Below, piece after piece: positions 6,180 to 12,857 of a stretch of DNA of 20,045 nt (its first letter is position 1; each line of letters opens with the position of its first letter). The notes beneath the pieces were generated by a model that did no database searches, was not told where the DNA came from, and saw nothing but the letters and a program-made list of their open reading frames with translations. A program made the translations under genes and the position numbers. This stretch comes from JALRBM01 sp964477195. GTDB lineage: Bacteria > Patescibacteriota > Saccharimonadia > Saccharimonadales > Saccharimonadaceae. The stretch lies in NCBI GenBank assembly GCA_964477195.1, contig CAYZCX010000014.1, positions 1 to 20,045 on the forward strand, written 5' to 3'.

Positions 6180-7037
6180 CTATGCAGTTTCTTGGTTGCT
6201 ATTACGAAGAAGATCGTAAAGTACAAAACCGATAACAGCACCAAGTGTCGAGCCGATTGCGTAAACTGCCCAAGTCCATGCCCAAGCTTCGCCGAAGAAA
6301 TTCAGCTGGAGAGCAATAGCGACTGCTGGGTTGAGTACGGCACTTGCACTAATGAGCGCGGCTGCAGAGCCAGCGATCATAAGACCAAGATATAGCCCAA
6401 GTCCTACAGTAAATGCTGCAGCGGTACGTTCTTTGATTTCACGAGTCGCTGCGGCAACGGCAAATCCAAAGATTGCAGTTCCGAGTACTTCACTCATAAG
6501 AACGAGCCATTCTTTACCTTCAGGAAGTGCTGTTGCCTTGAATAGCTCAGTGCCTGCCGAGTAAAGTTGCTGAGGTGACGCTGCTGGCGTGTGGCTCATG
6601 TATGCGTTGAGCACAACAAGCGCGAGCATCGCACCGAGTACTTGTGCAACGATGAAACCAAGTGCGCGCCATCCGCCCATTCGACGAGTTACCCATGCAG
6701 CAATTGTCAGCGCTGGGTTAACATAGGCACCCGAGAGTGTTCCGACAGCAAGGACGACACCAACAAGTGCAAAGAACACAAGGATGGGTTGTCCCTGACC
6801 AGCGATAACGGCTGCGGCAAAGATGAATGTACCGATAAACTCGGCAATCAGTGCTGCAATGAGCGGGCGGCGGTTAATGTTTAGTTTGAATGATTTTTTC
6901 TGTGCTGCTTCTGCGGCAACTACAGGACGAGATTCAACAGCCTTTACGGTCGTTACTTTTGTGCTCGTCTGCTTTTGTGCAGCTGCCTTTTTGGCAGTCG
7001 ACTTTTTGCCTGTCGAAGCGGCTTTTTTGGTAGCCAT
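6180..7037 (-). CDS. Aquaporin-like (MIP) channel with a Lys/Ala-rich N-terminal tail
   Basis: The protein has 285 residues. Residues 58-280 form a six-span MIP channel with two half-helix NPA boxes, N107-P108-A109 (SGAYVNPALT) and N236-P237-A238 (SAVLNPAVAI). MIP channels carry water, glycerol or other small neutral solutes. Two oddities stand out. The residue after the second NPA is Val, where nearly all classical members have the selectivity-filter Arg. The first 55 residues form a hydrophilic tail rich in KKAA and STAKKAAA, resembling a histone H1 tail, with a net positive charge. SD AAGGAGG (7045-7051) lies 7 nt before the ATG, and TGG-TATACT (7070-7078) is its promoter. The solute is unknown. 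Confidence 0.9.
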   Translation of the reverse strand: MATKKAASTGKKSTAKKAAAQKQTSTKVTTVKAVESRPVVAAEAAQKKSFKLNINRRPLIAALIAEFIGTFIFAAAVIAGQGQPILVFFALVGVVLAVGTLSGAYVNPALTIAAWVTRRMGGWRALGFIVAQVLGAMLALVVLNAYMSHTPAASPQQLYSAGTELFKATALPEGKEWLVLMSEVLGTAIFGFAVAAATREIKERTAAAFTVGLGLYLGLMIAGSAAALISASAVLNPAVAIALQLNFFGEAWAWTWAVYAIGSTLGAVIGFVLYDLLRNSNQETA

Positions 7038-7069
7038 GTATTTCCCTCCTTATAGTGAAATATAGGGCT

Positions 7070-7078
7070 AGTATACCA
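7070..7078 (-). promoter_or_regulatory. Extended -10 for the aquaporin-like gene
   Basis: TGG-TATACT on the minus strand predicts a leader of about 25 nt with a full AAGGAGG site. It is divergent from the promoter at 7105-7113. Confidence 0.7.
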
Positions 7079-7104
7079 TAAATTTTGCCTCGTAAATACC
7101 GCGG

Positions 7105-7113
7105 TGCTATACT
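7105..7113 (+). promoter_or_regulatory. Extended -10 for the 78-residue protein, leaderless
   Basis: TGC-TATACT is followed by 6 nt (GAGGGC) and the ATG at 7120. Confidence 0.7.
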
Positions 7114-7119
7114 GAGGGC

Positions 7120-7356
7120 ATGGCATTATTCATTCGACAAAACGAAGATCGGTCAAAACTTCAGGAGCGACTCGCCGCCGAACTGCAAGAAAAAGCAAAA
7201 ACAAAAGCGCTTGCTGAAAACAAAACAGACGATGTGGAAGATTCAGCATATTTAAAGGACACCAAGCCAACGACAGGGCTCGCATGGGCATGGGTGGTCA
7301 TACTGCTTGTCATTGTTGCGATTGTCCTTGTGATGGTTATCCAGCCGTCCCGCTAA
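7120..7356 (+). CDS. Small single-span membrane protein of unknown function
   Basis: The gene encodes 78 residues. Residues 1-50 are hydrophilic and charged, probably helical (KLQERLAAELQEKAKTKALA). One strong span follows at about 54-74 (AWVVILLVIVAIVLVMV), and the protein ends in QPSR. This is the layout of a tail-anchored protein with its bulk in the cytoplasm. I do not recognise a family. It is divergent from the aquaporin gene, and pheS begins 50 nt downstream from its own promoter. The promoter immediately upstream of its ATG supports it as a real gene. Confidence 0.7.
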   Translation: MALFIRQNEDRSKLQERLAAELQEKAKTKALAENKTDDVEDSAYLKDTKPTTGLAWAWVVILLVIVAIVLVMVIQPSR

Positions 7357-7388
7357 TTTCTCTCTCGATTTTTTACACCTCTATACGC

Positions 7389-7394
7389 TATACT
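7389..7394 (+). promoter_or_regulatory. -10 element for the pheS operon
   Basis: GCTATACTAA contains TATACT, ending 11 nt before the pheS ATG, so the leader would be about 4 nt. There is no ribosome site. No T-box or peptide-leader attenuator is seen in the 50-nt gap upstream. Confidence 0.6.
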
Positions 7395-7405
7395 AAAATC
7401 TAGAT

Positions 7406-8413
7406 ATGGATACAATTGAAACATTACGCCCGGTGCTTTTGGAGCGTATTACACAATCAGATCAGCCACGCGATATTTTAAAGGCGGACGAAATCAAAAA
7501 ACTTTATGCGATAATTCCGTCGCTTTCAGCCGAAGAACGCTCAACATTCGGCAAAGCGGTGAATGAATTGCGACGCAATCTTGAGGCCGCGATTATAGAG
7601 CGGGAAGAAGTGCTCGAAAGTGCCACGATTGAGCCGATTGATGTTACGGCACCGTGGGGTATCAATGGTATATTACCGGAGTTGTTGCCGACCGAGCAAG
7701 GAACACGCCATCCGCTGACGCTTGAGATCGAACGCGTTATAGATATCTTTACCCGCATGGGATTTGAGGCAATTGAGTCACGGCAGATCGACGACGATCA
7801 TCATATGTTTGGCGCGCTGAACTTCCCTGAGAATCATCCGGCACGTGATGGCTATGATACATTTCGTACGGAAGAAGGATTCATTCCACCAGCACATACG
7901 AGCACAATGCAAAATCGTATCTTAGAGGACGGCAAAGCAAAACTTGAAGCGGGCGGAAATATTGCGGCGATCAGCTATGGCCGTGTATTCCGTAATGAAG
8001 ATGTTGACGCAACTCACGAACATACCTTTTATCAATGTGAGGGTGTTTTTGTGAGTGATGATGCGACGCTCGGTCAAATGCTCGGCACACTTCAAAGCTT
8101 TTTTGAAACCTATTACGGCCAGACATTGAAGATCAAAACACAGCCGGCTTATTTTCCGTTCGTCGAACCCGGGCTTGAGTTTGCCATCGAAAAACCCGCA
8201 GCACTTGGCGGCAAAGCCGGCGAATGGCTTGAGATGCTTGGATGCGGGATGATCCATCCAAATGTTCTCACTGCGGCTGGCATCGATTCAAACAAATATA
8301 GAGGTTTTGCGTGGGGTGGCGGCATCGAGCGTCTCGTCATGCTCAAATATGGCATCGAAGATCTTCGCTATTTTGAATCAGCAAAACTACAGTTTTTGAG
8401 GAAATTTGCATGA
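7406..8413 (+). CDS. pheS: Phenylalanine--tRNA ligase alpha subunit
   Basis: This catalytic subunit charges tRNA-Phe as an (alpha-beta)2 heterotetramer with PheT. At 335 residues it has the usual length. A short N-terminal helical region is followed by the class II core: PPAHTSTMQNRIL, motif 2 (GRVFRNEDVDATHEHTFYQ), the phenylalanine-pocket segment PFVEPGLEFAI, and motif 3 (GFAWGGGIERLVMLKYG). The N-terminal tRNA-binding coiled coil looks slightly short. It overlaps the next gene by 4 nt (ATGA), so the two are probably translationally coupled. It lies two genes upstream of pheT rather than directly next to it. Confidence 0.97.
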   Translation: MDTIETLRPVLLERITQSDQPRDILKADEIKKLYAIIPSLSAEERSTFGKAVNELRRNLEAAIIEREEVLESATIEPIDVTAPWGINGILPELLPTEQGTRHPLTLEIERVIDIFTRMGFEAIESRQIDDDHHMFGALNFPENHPARDGYDTFRTEEGFIPPAHTSTMQNRILEDGKAKLEAGGNIAAISYGRVFRNEDVDATHEHTFYQCEGVFVSDDATLGQMLGTLQSFFETYYGQTLKIKTQPAYFPFVEPGLEFAIEKPAALGGKAGEWLEMLGCGMIHPNVLTAAGIDSNKYRGFAWGGGIERLVMLKYGIEDLRYFESAKLQFLRKFA

Positions 8414-8892
8414 AACCCGAAGAGATAGAAACAATCATTCGTGAATATATTGATCAGATTATTCATATGTCACTCGCGACGGTAAAAGACAGCAAGCCGT
8501 GGGTATGTGAGGTTCATTTTTATTATGATGATGATTTGAATCTCTACTTTACTTCGAGCAAAAACAGTCGCCATGCCCAAGAGCTAATTGCAAACCCATA
8601 TGTAGCGGGTAATATTGTCACCCAGCATTTTAAGAATCAGAAAGTCCGTTGTGTTGAGTTTGAAGGCATGGCTGAAATGCTTGATGGTGCCGAGGCAGAA
8701 ACGACAGCATATCGTGCATATGTTTCCCGGTTTGGCGAGTCCGAAGGATTGTTAAATGAGATTCGAAAAGATGGTGAGGTACGCTCGTTTAAAATTACTG
8801 TGAAAGATTTCTTCTTGTTTGATAGTTACGGAGAATCACGCGGCAAACATCACCTTCCATGGAGAAGCCAGATAACGGAGAATAAAAAATGA
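8410..8892 (+). CDS. Pyridoxamine 5'-phosphate oxidase-like FMN-binding split-barrel protein
   Basis: The protein has 160 residues. The segment MSLATVKDSKPWVCEVHFYY, followed by LNLYFTSSKNSRHAQELIANPYVAGNIV, is typical of the putative PNPOx group: an N-terminal helix, then a beta barrel that binds FMN or a related flavin at a dimer interface. These proteins range from true PNP oxidases to flavin or heme binders and F420-type reductases. The C-terminal PNPOx dimerisation signature is not seen, so vitamin B6 oxidation is unlikely. The gene overlaps pheS and pheT by 4 nt each (ATGA at both ends), so it is expressed with the synthetase subunits. No functional link is obvious. Confidence 0.85.
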   Translation: MKPEEIETIIREYIDQIIHMSLATVKDSKPWVCEVHFYYDDDLNLYFTSSKNSRHAQELIANPYVAGNIVTQHFKNQKVRCVEFEGMAEMLDGAEAETTAYRAYVSRFGESEGLLNEIRKDGEVRSFKITVKDFFLFDSYGESRGKHHLPWRSQITENKK

Positions 8893-11378
8893 TAATTTCA
8901 CTAAATTGGCTAAAAGGATACACGACTATTGATATGCCCGTTGATGAGCTGGCAACGCTTATCGGTGCGCGGCTTGTCGAAATTGAAGAGACGATTGATC
9001 TTAATGAAAAATATAAAGATGTTGTCGTTGCACGTGTGGCATCGTGTGAAAAGCTCGAAGGTTCTGATCACCTAAATATTACCAAGCTCGATGACGGAGG
9101 CGTGACACCAAACATAGAGCGTGACGAGAACGGCTATGTACAGGTTGTTTGTGGCGCGCCCAACGTCCGAGAGGGATTGTTTGTTGCATGGCTCCCCCCC
9201 GAGACAACAGTCCCGGAAACGGTCGGTACGAGCGAGCCATTTGTACTAGGCAGTCGAAAACTTCGAGGCGTCATGAGCAATGGTATGATTGCCAGTCCGC
9301 GCGAACTTGCACTCTTTGACGACCATGAAGGTATTTTGGAAATTGGTGGCATGGACATGCAGCCGGGAGCCTCATTTGCAGAAGTGCTCGCACTCGACGA
9401 TACGTTACTTGATATTGAAAATAAATCACTGACTCATCGTCCTGATGTGTTTGGCGCGATAGGATTTGCCCGTGAAGTCGCGGGTATTCAGGGCAAGCAA
9501 TTTGAAACGCCTGAATGGTTAAAAAATACGACTCCAGTGTTTGAAAACGAAGGGACATTGCCGACGCCAAGAGTAACAATTGATGATCCACAGCTTTCGG
9601 CTCGCTACCAGGGAGTGGTGATAACCAATGTCGACGGTACGAAGAAGACCCCGCTGCCGCTACAGACGTTTTTGGCCCGTGTTGGAATGCGACCGATCAG
9701 TGCAATTGTCGACACGACGAATTATTTGATGCTCGAAACAGGACAGCCACTTCATGCATTTGATTATGAGAAATTGGCAGCGGTCAATGATGGTGTCATA
9801 GATATTCATGTTCGAGCGGGGAAAAAAGACGAGACGCTTGAGCTTCTCGATGGTCGCACGATCACGCTTTCTGAGGAAGATATAGTCATTGCCAATGGCG
9901 AGACGGCCGTTGCACTTGCTGGTGCTATGGGTGGTGCACAGACGGAAATTGATGCTTCAACGACAACGATTTTTTTGGAGAGTGCAACATTTAATCTCTA
10001 TAATCTCCGCGCGACACAGATGCGCCACGGGATTTTTAGCGAAGCGATTACGAGGTTTACAAAAGGTCAGCCGGCAGCGCTAACAGCACCCGTATTAAAG
10101 CAATCCCTGCAATTATTGGCGGATTTCATGGGCGCAAGGCAGGGGAGCGAAATTGCGGAAGACTTTCCCGGAAATACACCGAATGCGCCTATCGAGCTTT
10201 CGCTTGAGCGCATCAACAAAACGCTCGGTACAACACTTGCTATCAATGACGTGAAGACGACACTCAGTGACGTTGAGTTTAATGTAGAGACAAGTACGGA
10301 TATGCTCAAAGTGACAGCGCCATATTGGCGGAGTGATATTCATATTCCAGAGGATGTTATTGAAGAAGTAGGACGGCTGAGAGGTTTTGACTCTATAACC
10401 CCAACTCTTCCGCGTCGCGATTTTACAGCCGTTGCTCCTCATAGTTTTGATATTTTTCGAGCAAAGATTCGTAATGCTCTGGCTCGTAGCGGCGCAAACG
10501 AAATCCTCACCTATAGCTTTGTTCACGGCGACATACTTGAAAAAGCCGGTCAAAAACGCGAGAATTCATATCGAATTACTAACTCGATCAGCCCCGACCT
10601 GCAATACTATCGCCAGTCGATTACGCCAAGTATGTTGCCGCATATTCATGCAAATGTAAAACAAGGCTACGACGAATTTGCAATATTTGAGCTTAATAAA
10701 GTTCACCCAAAGACGGCGGGATTGACAAGTGAAAATGTTCCGGAAGAAGCTGAGTCACTCGCACTTGTTGTGACGAATAAAAGGAATCAATCCGATGCGC
10801 CGTACTACAGTGCAAAGCGGTTACTCGACTACCTCGGTACGTCTTTGGGCCTCGCGTTCGCCTATGCGCCATTTGACGGCGGTTCGGAATCAATAGGCGC
10901 GCCGTTTGAGCCTATGAGAGCTGCGTATGTCCTCGAGGGCAAGACAAATATGCGCGTCGGTGTTGTCGGTGAGTATAAGAAATCTGTCGCAAAGGCGTTT
11001 AAACTTCCGGAGTTTACCGCAGGATTTGAGCTTGATATGAGCAAGCTTTATGCTGCTATGCCAGATTATTCAAGCGAATATGTGCCTGTGAGCCGCTTCC
11101 CCGGAACCGAGCGGGACATTTGTTTTCAAGTAGCGTCACGCGTGACGTATCGTGAGATAACTGAAGCGGCCATTGATGCCCTGAAGGATGAAACAGTTGA
11201 ATCGACTCTCGAGCCCGTTGATATTTATCAATCTCAGGACGATACCGCTACGAAGAATATCACCATTCGTATTAAATTAACTCCCCACGACCGAACGCTC
11301 ACGAGTGATGAAGTGGCTCGTATTGCTACAAAAATCGAACAGCAAGTCACTATGCGTACAGATGCGAAGGTGATCTAA
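8889..11378 (+). CDS. pheT: Phenylalanine--tRNA ligase beta subunit
   Basis: The protein has 829 residues, slightly longer than the usual 790-810. The standard domain order is visible: an N-terminal segment (ISLNWLKGY), an EMAP/tRNA-binding domain (about 40-155; VCGAPNV, GSRKLRGVMSNGMIAS), the B3/B4 editing domain (about 210-385; RYQGVVITNV, LDGRTITL, ALAGAMGG), B5 (about 400-480), a core resembling a synthetase, and the C-terminal FDX-ACB anticodon-binding domain (about 735-829; SRFPGTERDICFQV, PHDRTLTSDEV). It forms the heterotetramer with PheS and edits Tyr-tRNA-Phe. A run of seven C near 9194-9200 does not break the frame. Its start overlaps the flavin-protein stop. Confidence 0.97.
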   Translation: MIISLNWLKGYTTIDMPVDELATLIGARLVEIEETIDLNEKYKDVVVARVASCEKLEGSDHLNITKLDDGGVTPNIERDENGYVQVVCGAPNVREGLFVAWLPPETTVPETVGTSEPFVLGSRKLRGVMSNGMIASPRELALFDDHEGILEIGGMDMQPGASFAEVLALDDTLLDIENKSLTHRPDVFGAIGFAREVAGIQGKQFETPEWLKNTTPVFENEGTLPTPRVTIDDPQLSARYQGVVITNVDGTKKTPLPLQTFLARVGMRPISAIVDTTNYLMLETGQPLHAFDYEKLAAVNDGVIDIHVRAGKKDETLELLDGRTITLSEEDIVIANGETAVALAGAMGGAQTEIDASTTTIFLESATFNLYNLRATQMRHGIFSEAITRFTKGQPAALTAPVLKQSLQLLADFMGARQGSEIAEDFPGNTPNAPIELSLERINKTLGTTLAINDVKTTLSDVEFNVETSTDMLKVTAPYWRSDIHIPEDVIEEVGRLRGFDSITPTLPRRDFTAVAPHSFDIFRAKIRNALARSGANEILTYSFVHGDILEKAGQKRENSYRITNSISPDLQYYRQSITPSMLPHIHANVKQGYDEFAIFELNKVHPKTAGLTSENVPEEAESLALVVTNKRNQSDAPYYSAKRLLDYLGTSLGLAFAYAPFDGGSESIGAPFEPMRAAYVLEGKTNMRVGVVGEYKKSVAKAFKLPEFTAGFELDMSKLYAAMPDYSSEYVPVSRFPGTERDICFQVASRVTYREITEAAIDALKDETVESTLEPVDIYQSQDDTATKNITIRIKLTPHDRTLTSDEVARIATKIEQQVTMRTDAKVI

Positions 11379-11382
11379 TCTT

Positions 11383-11910
11383 ATGGAAAAACAAAAAAGA
11401 CAGCTCAGCCGTCTTCCGCCAGAGAAGCTTGAGCATATTGCCGAAAACATGAAGGAGCGCGTCTATGCGACGCTGACGCTTCTTGCTGTCATGACGGCGC
11501 TTTGGCAAACTGCCGAGCACCACACCGCGCTCGGGTCAATTGCGAGTATTTTAGGAACTGTTGCAGCGCTTTGGCTCGCGACGATTATTTCGGCTCGTAT
11601 GTCATACCGTGCAATTCACGCAAAAAGGATGAGTCTTGCGATATATCGTAAGATAATTTTCACAAGCTCGGGGGTATTTGGACCGGCAATTGTCCCTGTG
11701 ATCTTTATTTTAGTAAGTAGTGTCGGTGCTTTCTCTCTTACGACAGCTTTGCTTGCTGGTATGGTGGCGCTTGCTCTCTCGCTTTTTTTGCTTTCGTTTT
11801 TGGCAGGACGAAGAATTTATGGATTCGGTTTCCGTGTGCTTGCCATTAGTGCGCTGGAAATGCTTCTGGGTGTGGGGGTTATCGCACTCAAGCTTGCTGT
11901 CGGCGAGTAG
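11383..11910 (+). CDS. Unknown membrane protein at the end of the pheS-pheT operon
   Basis: The gene encodes 175 residues with a charged N-terminus (MEKQKRQLSRLPPEKLEHIA) and five predicted spans, near 29-46, 51-70, 93-113, 116-140 and 150-172. The only notable polar groups are a His pair in the first loop (EHHTALG) and a basic loop (RAIHAKR). I do not recognise the family. It begins 4 nt after the pheT stop, with AAGGTGA (11367-11373) inside pheT as a weak ribosome site, so it is probably cotranscribed. No promoter is seen for it. The cyo operon starts 80 nt further on. Confidence 0.7.
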   Translation: MEKQKRQLSRLPPEKLEHIAENMKERVYATLTLLAVMTALWQTAEHHTALGSIASILGTVAALWLATIISARMSYRAIHAKRMSLAIYRKIIFTSSGVFGPAIVPVIFILVSSVGAFSLTTALLAGMVALALSLFLLSFLAGRRIYGFGFRVLAISALEMLLGVGVIALKLAVGE

Positions 11911-11929
11911 CACTCGGCAACTGTAAGAA

Positions 11930-11964
11930 AAGCATTTTTTGGTGTATGATTAGTGCAAATGCTT
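11930..11964. repeat. Inverted repeat upstream of cyoA
   Basis: AAGCATTT (11930-11937) and AAATGCTT (11957-11964) are perfect 8-bp arms with a 19-nt spacer. They end just before the likely cyo promoter, where a regulator dimer could bind. A role is inferred only. Confidence 0.45.
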
Positions 11965-11965
11965 A

Positions 11966-11974
11966 TGGTTATAT
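11966..11974 (+). promoter_or_regulatory. Possible extended -10 of the cyo operon
   Basis: TGG-TTATAT, or the overlapping TATATT at 11970-11975, precedes the cyoA ATG at 11991 by 15-16 nt, giving a leader of about 10 nt. It is less perfect than the TATACT boxes elsewhere. Confidence 0.4.
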
Positions 11975-11990
11975 TTGTAAGAGAAGCATA

Positions 11991-12857
11991 ATGCGTACGA
12001 AATATAAGCTTTTATTCGCAACTGTCGCCGTCCTCGGTCTTTTGGGTATTGTTTTTTTCCTACTTCGCGGCGTCGATATGGCTGTACTAAACCCCAAGGG
12101 CCACATCGCAGATAAGCAGCGAGAACTTATTATTATCGCAACGCTGCTGGGGATGACTGTCGTAATTCCGGTCTTTGTGTTGCTTTTTGGGATTGCATGG
12201 AAGTATCGAGAGGGTAATACAAAGGCGAAATATTCACCCGATTGGCAAAATAATCGGCTTATCGAAACGCTTTGGTGGGGAATTCCGCTTGTGATTATTA
12301 CAGTCTTGGGTGTGATTGCCTGGCAAAGTTCGCACGAACTCGATCCGTATCGTTCGCTCGACTCCACGAAAAAACCAGTAAAAATTCAAGTCGTTGCGTT
12401 GCAGTGGCGTTGGCTGTTTATTTATCCCGATGAAAAAGTAGCGAGCATGAGCGATGTGCATTTCCCTGTGGATACGCCGGTAGATTTTGAAATTACTGCT
12501 GATGCGCCGATGAATTCTTTTTGGATTCCAAAATTAGGTGGACAGGTTTACGCCATGACGGGTATGTCTACGCAGCTTCATCTTGAGGCCAGCGAGACGG
12601 GTGACTATCACGGAAGCTCGGCTAATATTAGTGGAGAAGGGTTTGCGGGAATGAAATTTACTGCCAAAGTAACGTCGGACGATGACTTCCGGAGGTGGCT
12701 GAATGATGCCAACCGATCAACGGACGAACTCAATAGCGTGACGTATGATCACATAGCGGATCCTTCTAAAGATACGGCTGTACGTAATTACCGGCTGGGT
12801 CAAGATAACCTCTATGATACGATAGTAATGAAATATATGGATATGGGGAGTCATTGA
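11991..12857 (+). CDS. cyoA: Cytochrome bo3 quinol oxidase subunit II
   Basis: Subunit II has 288 residues. There are two spans (about 5-25 and 45-70), then a hairpin span (LWWGIPLVIITVLGVIAW, 94-111) and an outer cupredoxin domain. QVVALQWRWLFIYP and MNSFWIPKLGGQVYAM follow the CyoA pattern. The CuA ligands of cytochrome c oxidases are absent: the CxxxC/H/M positions read GSSANISGEGFAGMKF. This marks a quinol oxidase. E. coli CyoA has a lipoprotein cysteine before its LDPKG segment; here the stretch reads LLRGVDMAVLNPKG with no Cys, so the N-terminus is probably not lipidated. The His/Met-rich C-terminal tail of E. coli is also missing. The ATG at 11991 fits the family better than an upstream in-frame ATG at 11946. 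Confidence 0.94.
   Translation: MRTKYKLLFATVAVLGLLGIVFFLLRGVDMAVLNPKGHIADKQRELIIIATLLGMTVVIPVFVLLFGIAWKYREGNTKAKYSPDWQNNRLIETLWWGIPLVIITVLGVIAWQSSHELDPYRSLDSTKKPVKIQVVALQWRWLFIYPDEKVASMSDVHFPVDTPVDFEITADAPMNSFWIPKLGGQVYAMTGMSTQLHLEASETGDYHGSSANISGEGFAGMKFTAKVTSDDDFRRWLNDANRSTDELNSVTYDHIADPSKDTAVRNYRLGQDNLYDTIVMKYMDMGSH

Noticed and set aside
7357..7405. T-box or attenuator upstream of pheS
   Set aside because: The gap is under 50 nt and the promoter lies only 11 nt from the start, leaving no room for a leader structure.
9194..9200. Seven-C run in pheT as a frameshift site
   Set aside because: The reading frame continues with correct PheT domains on both sides.
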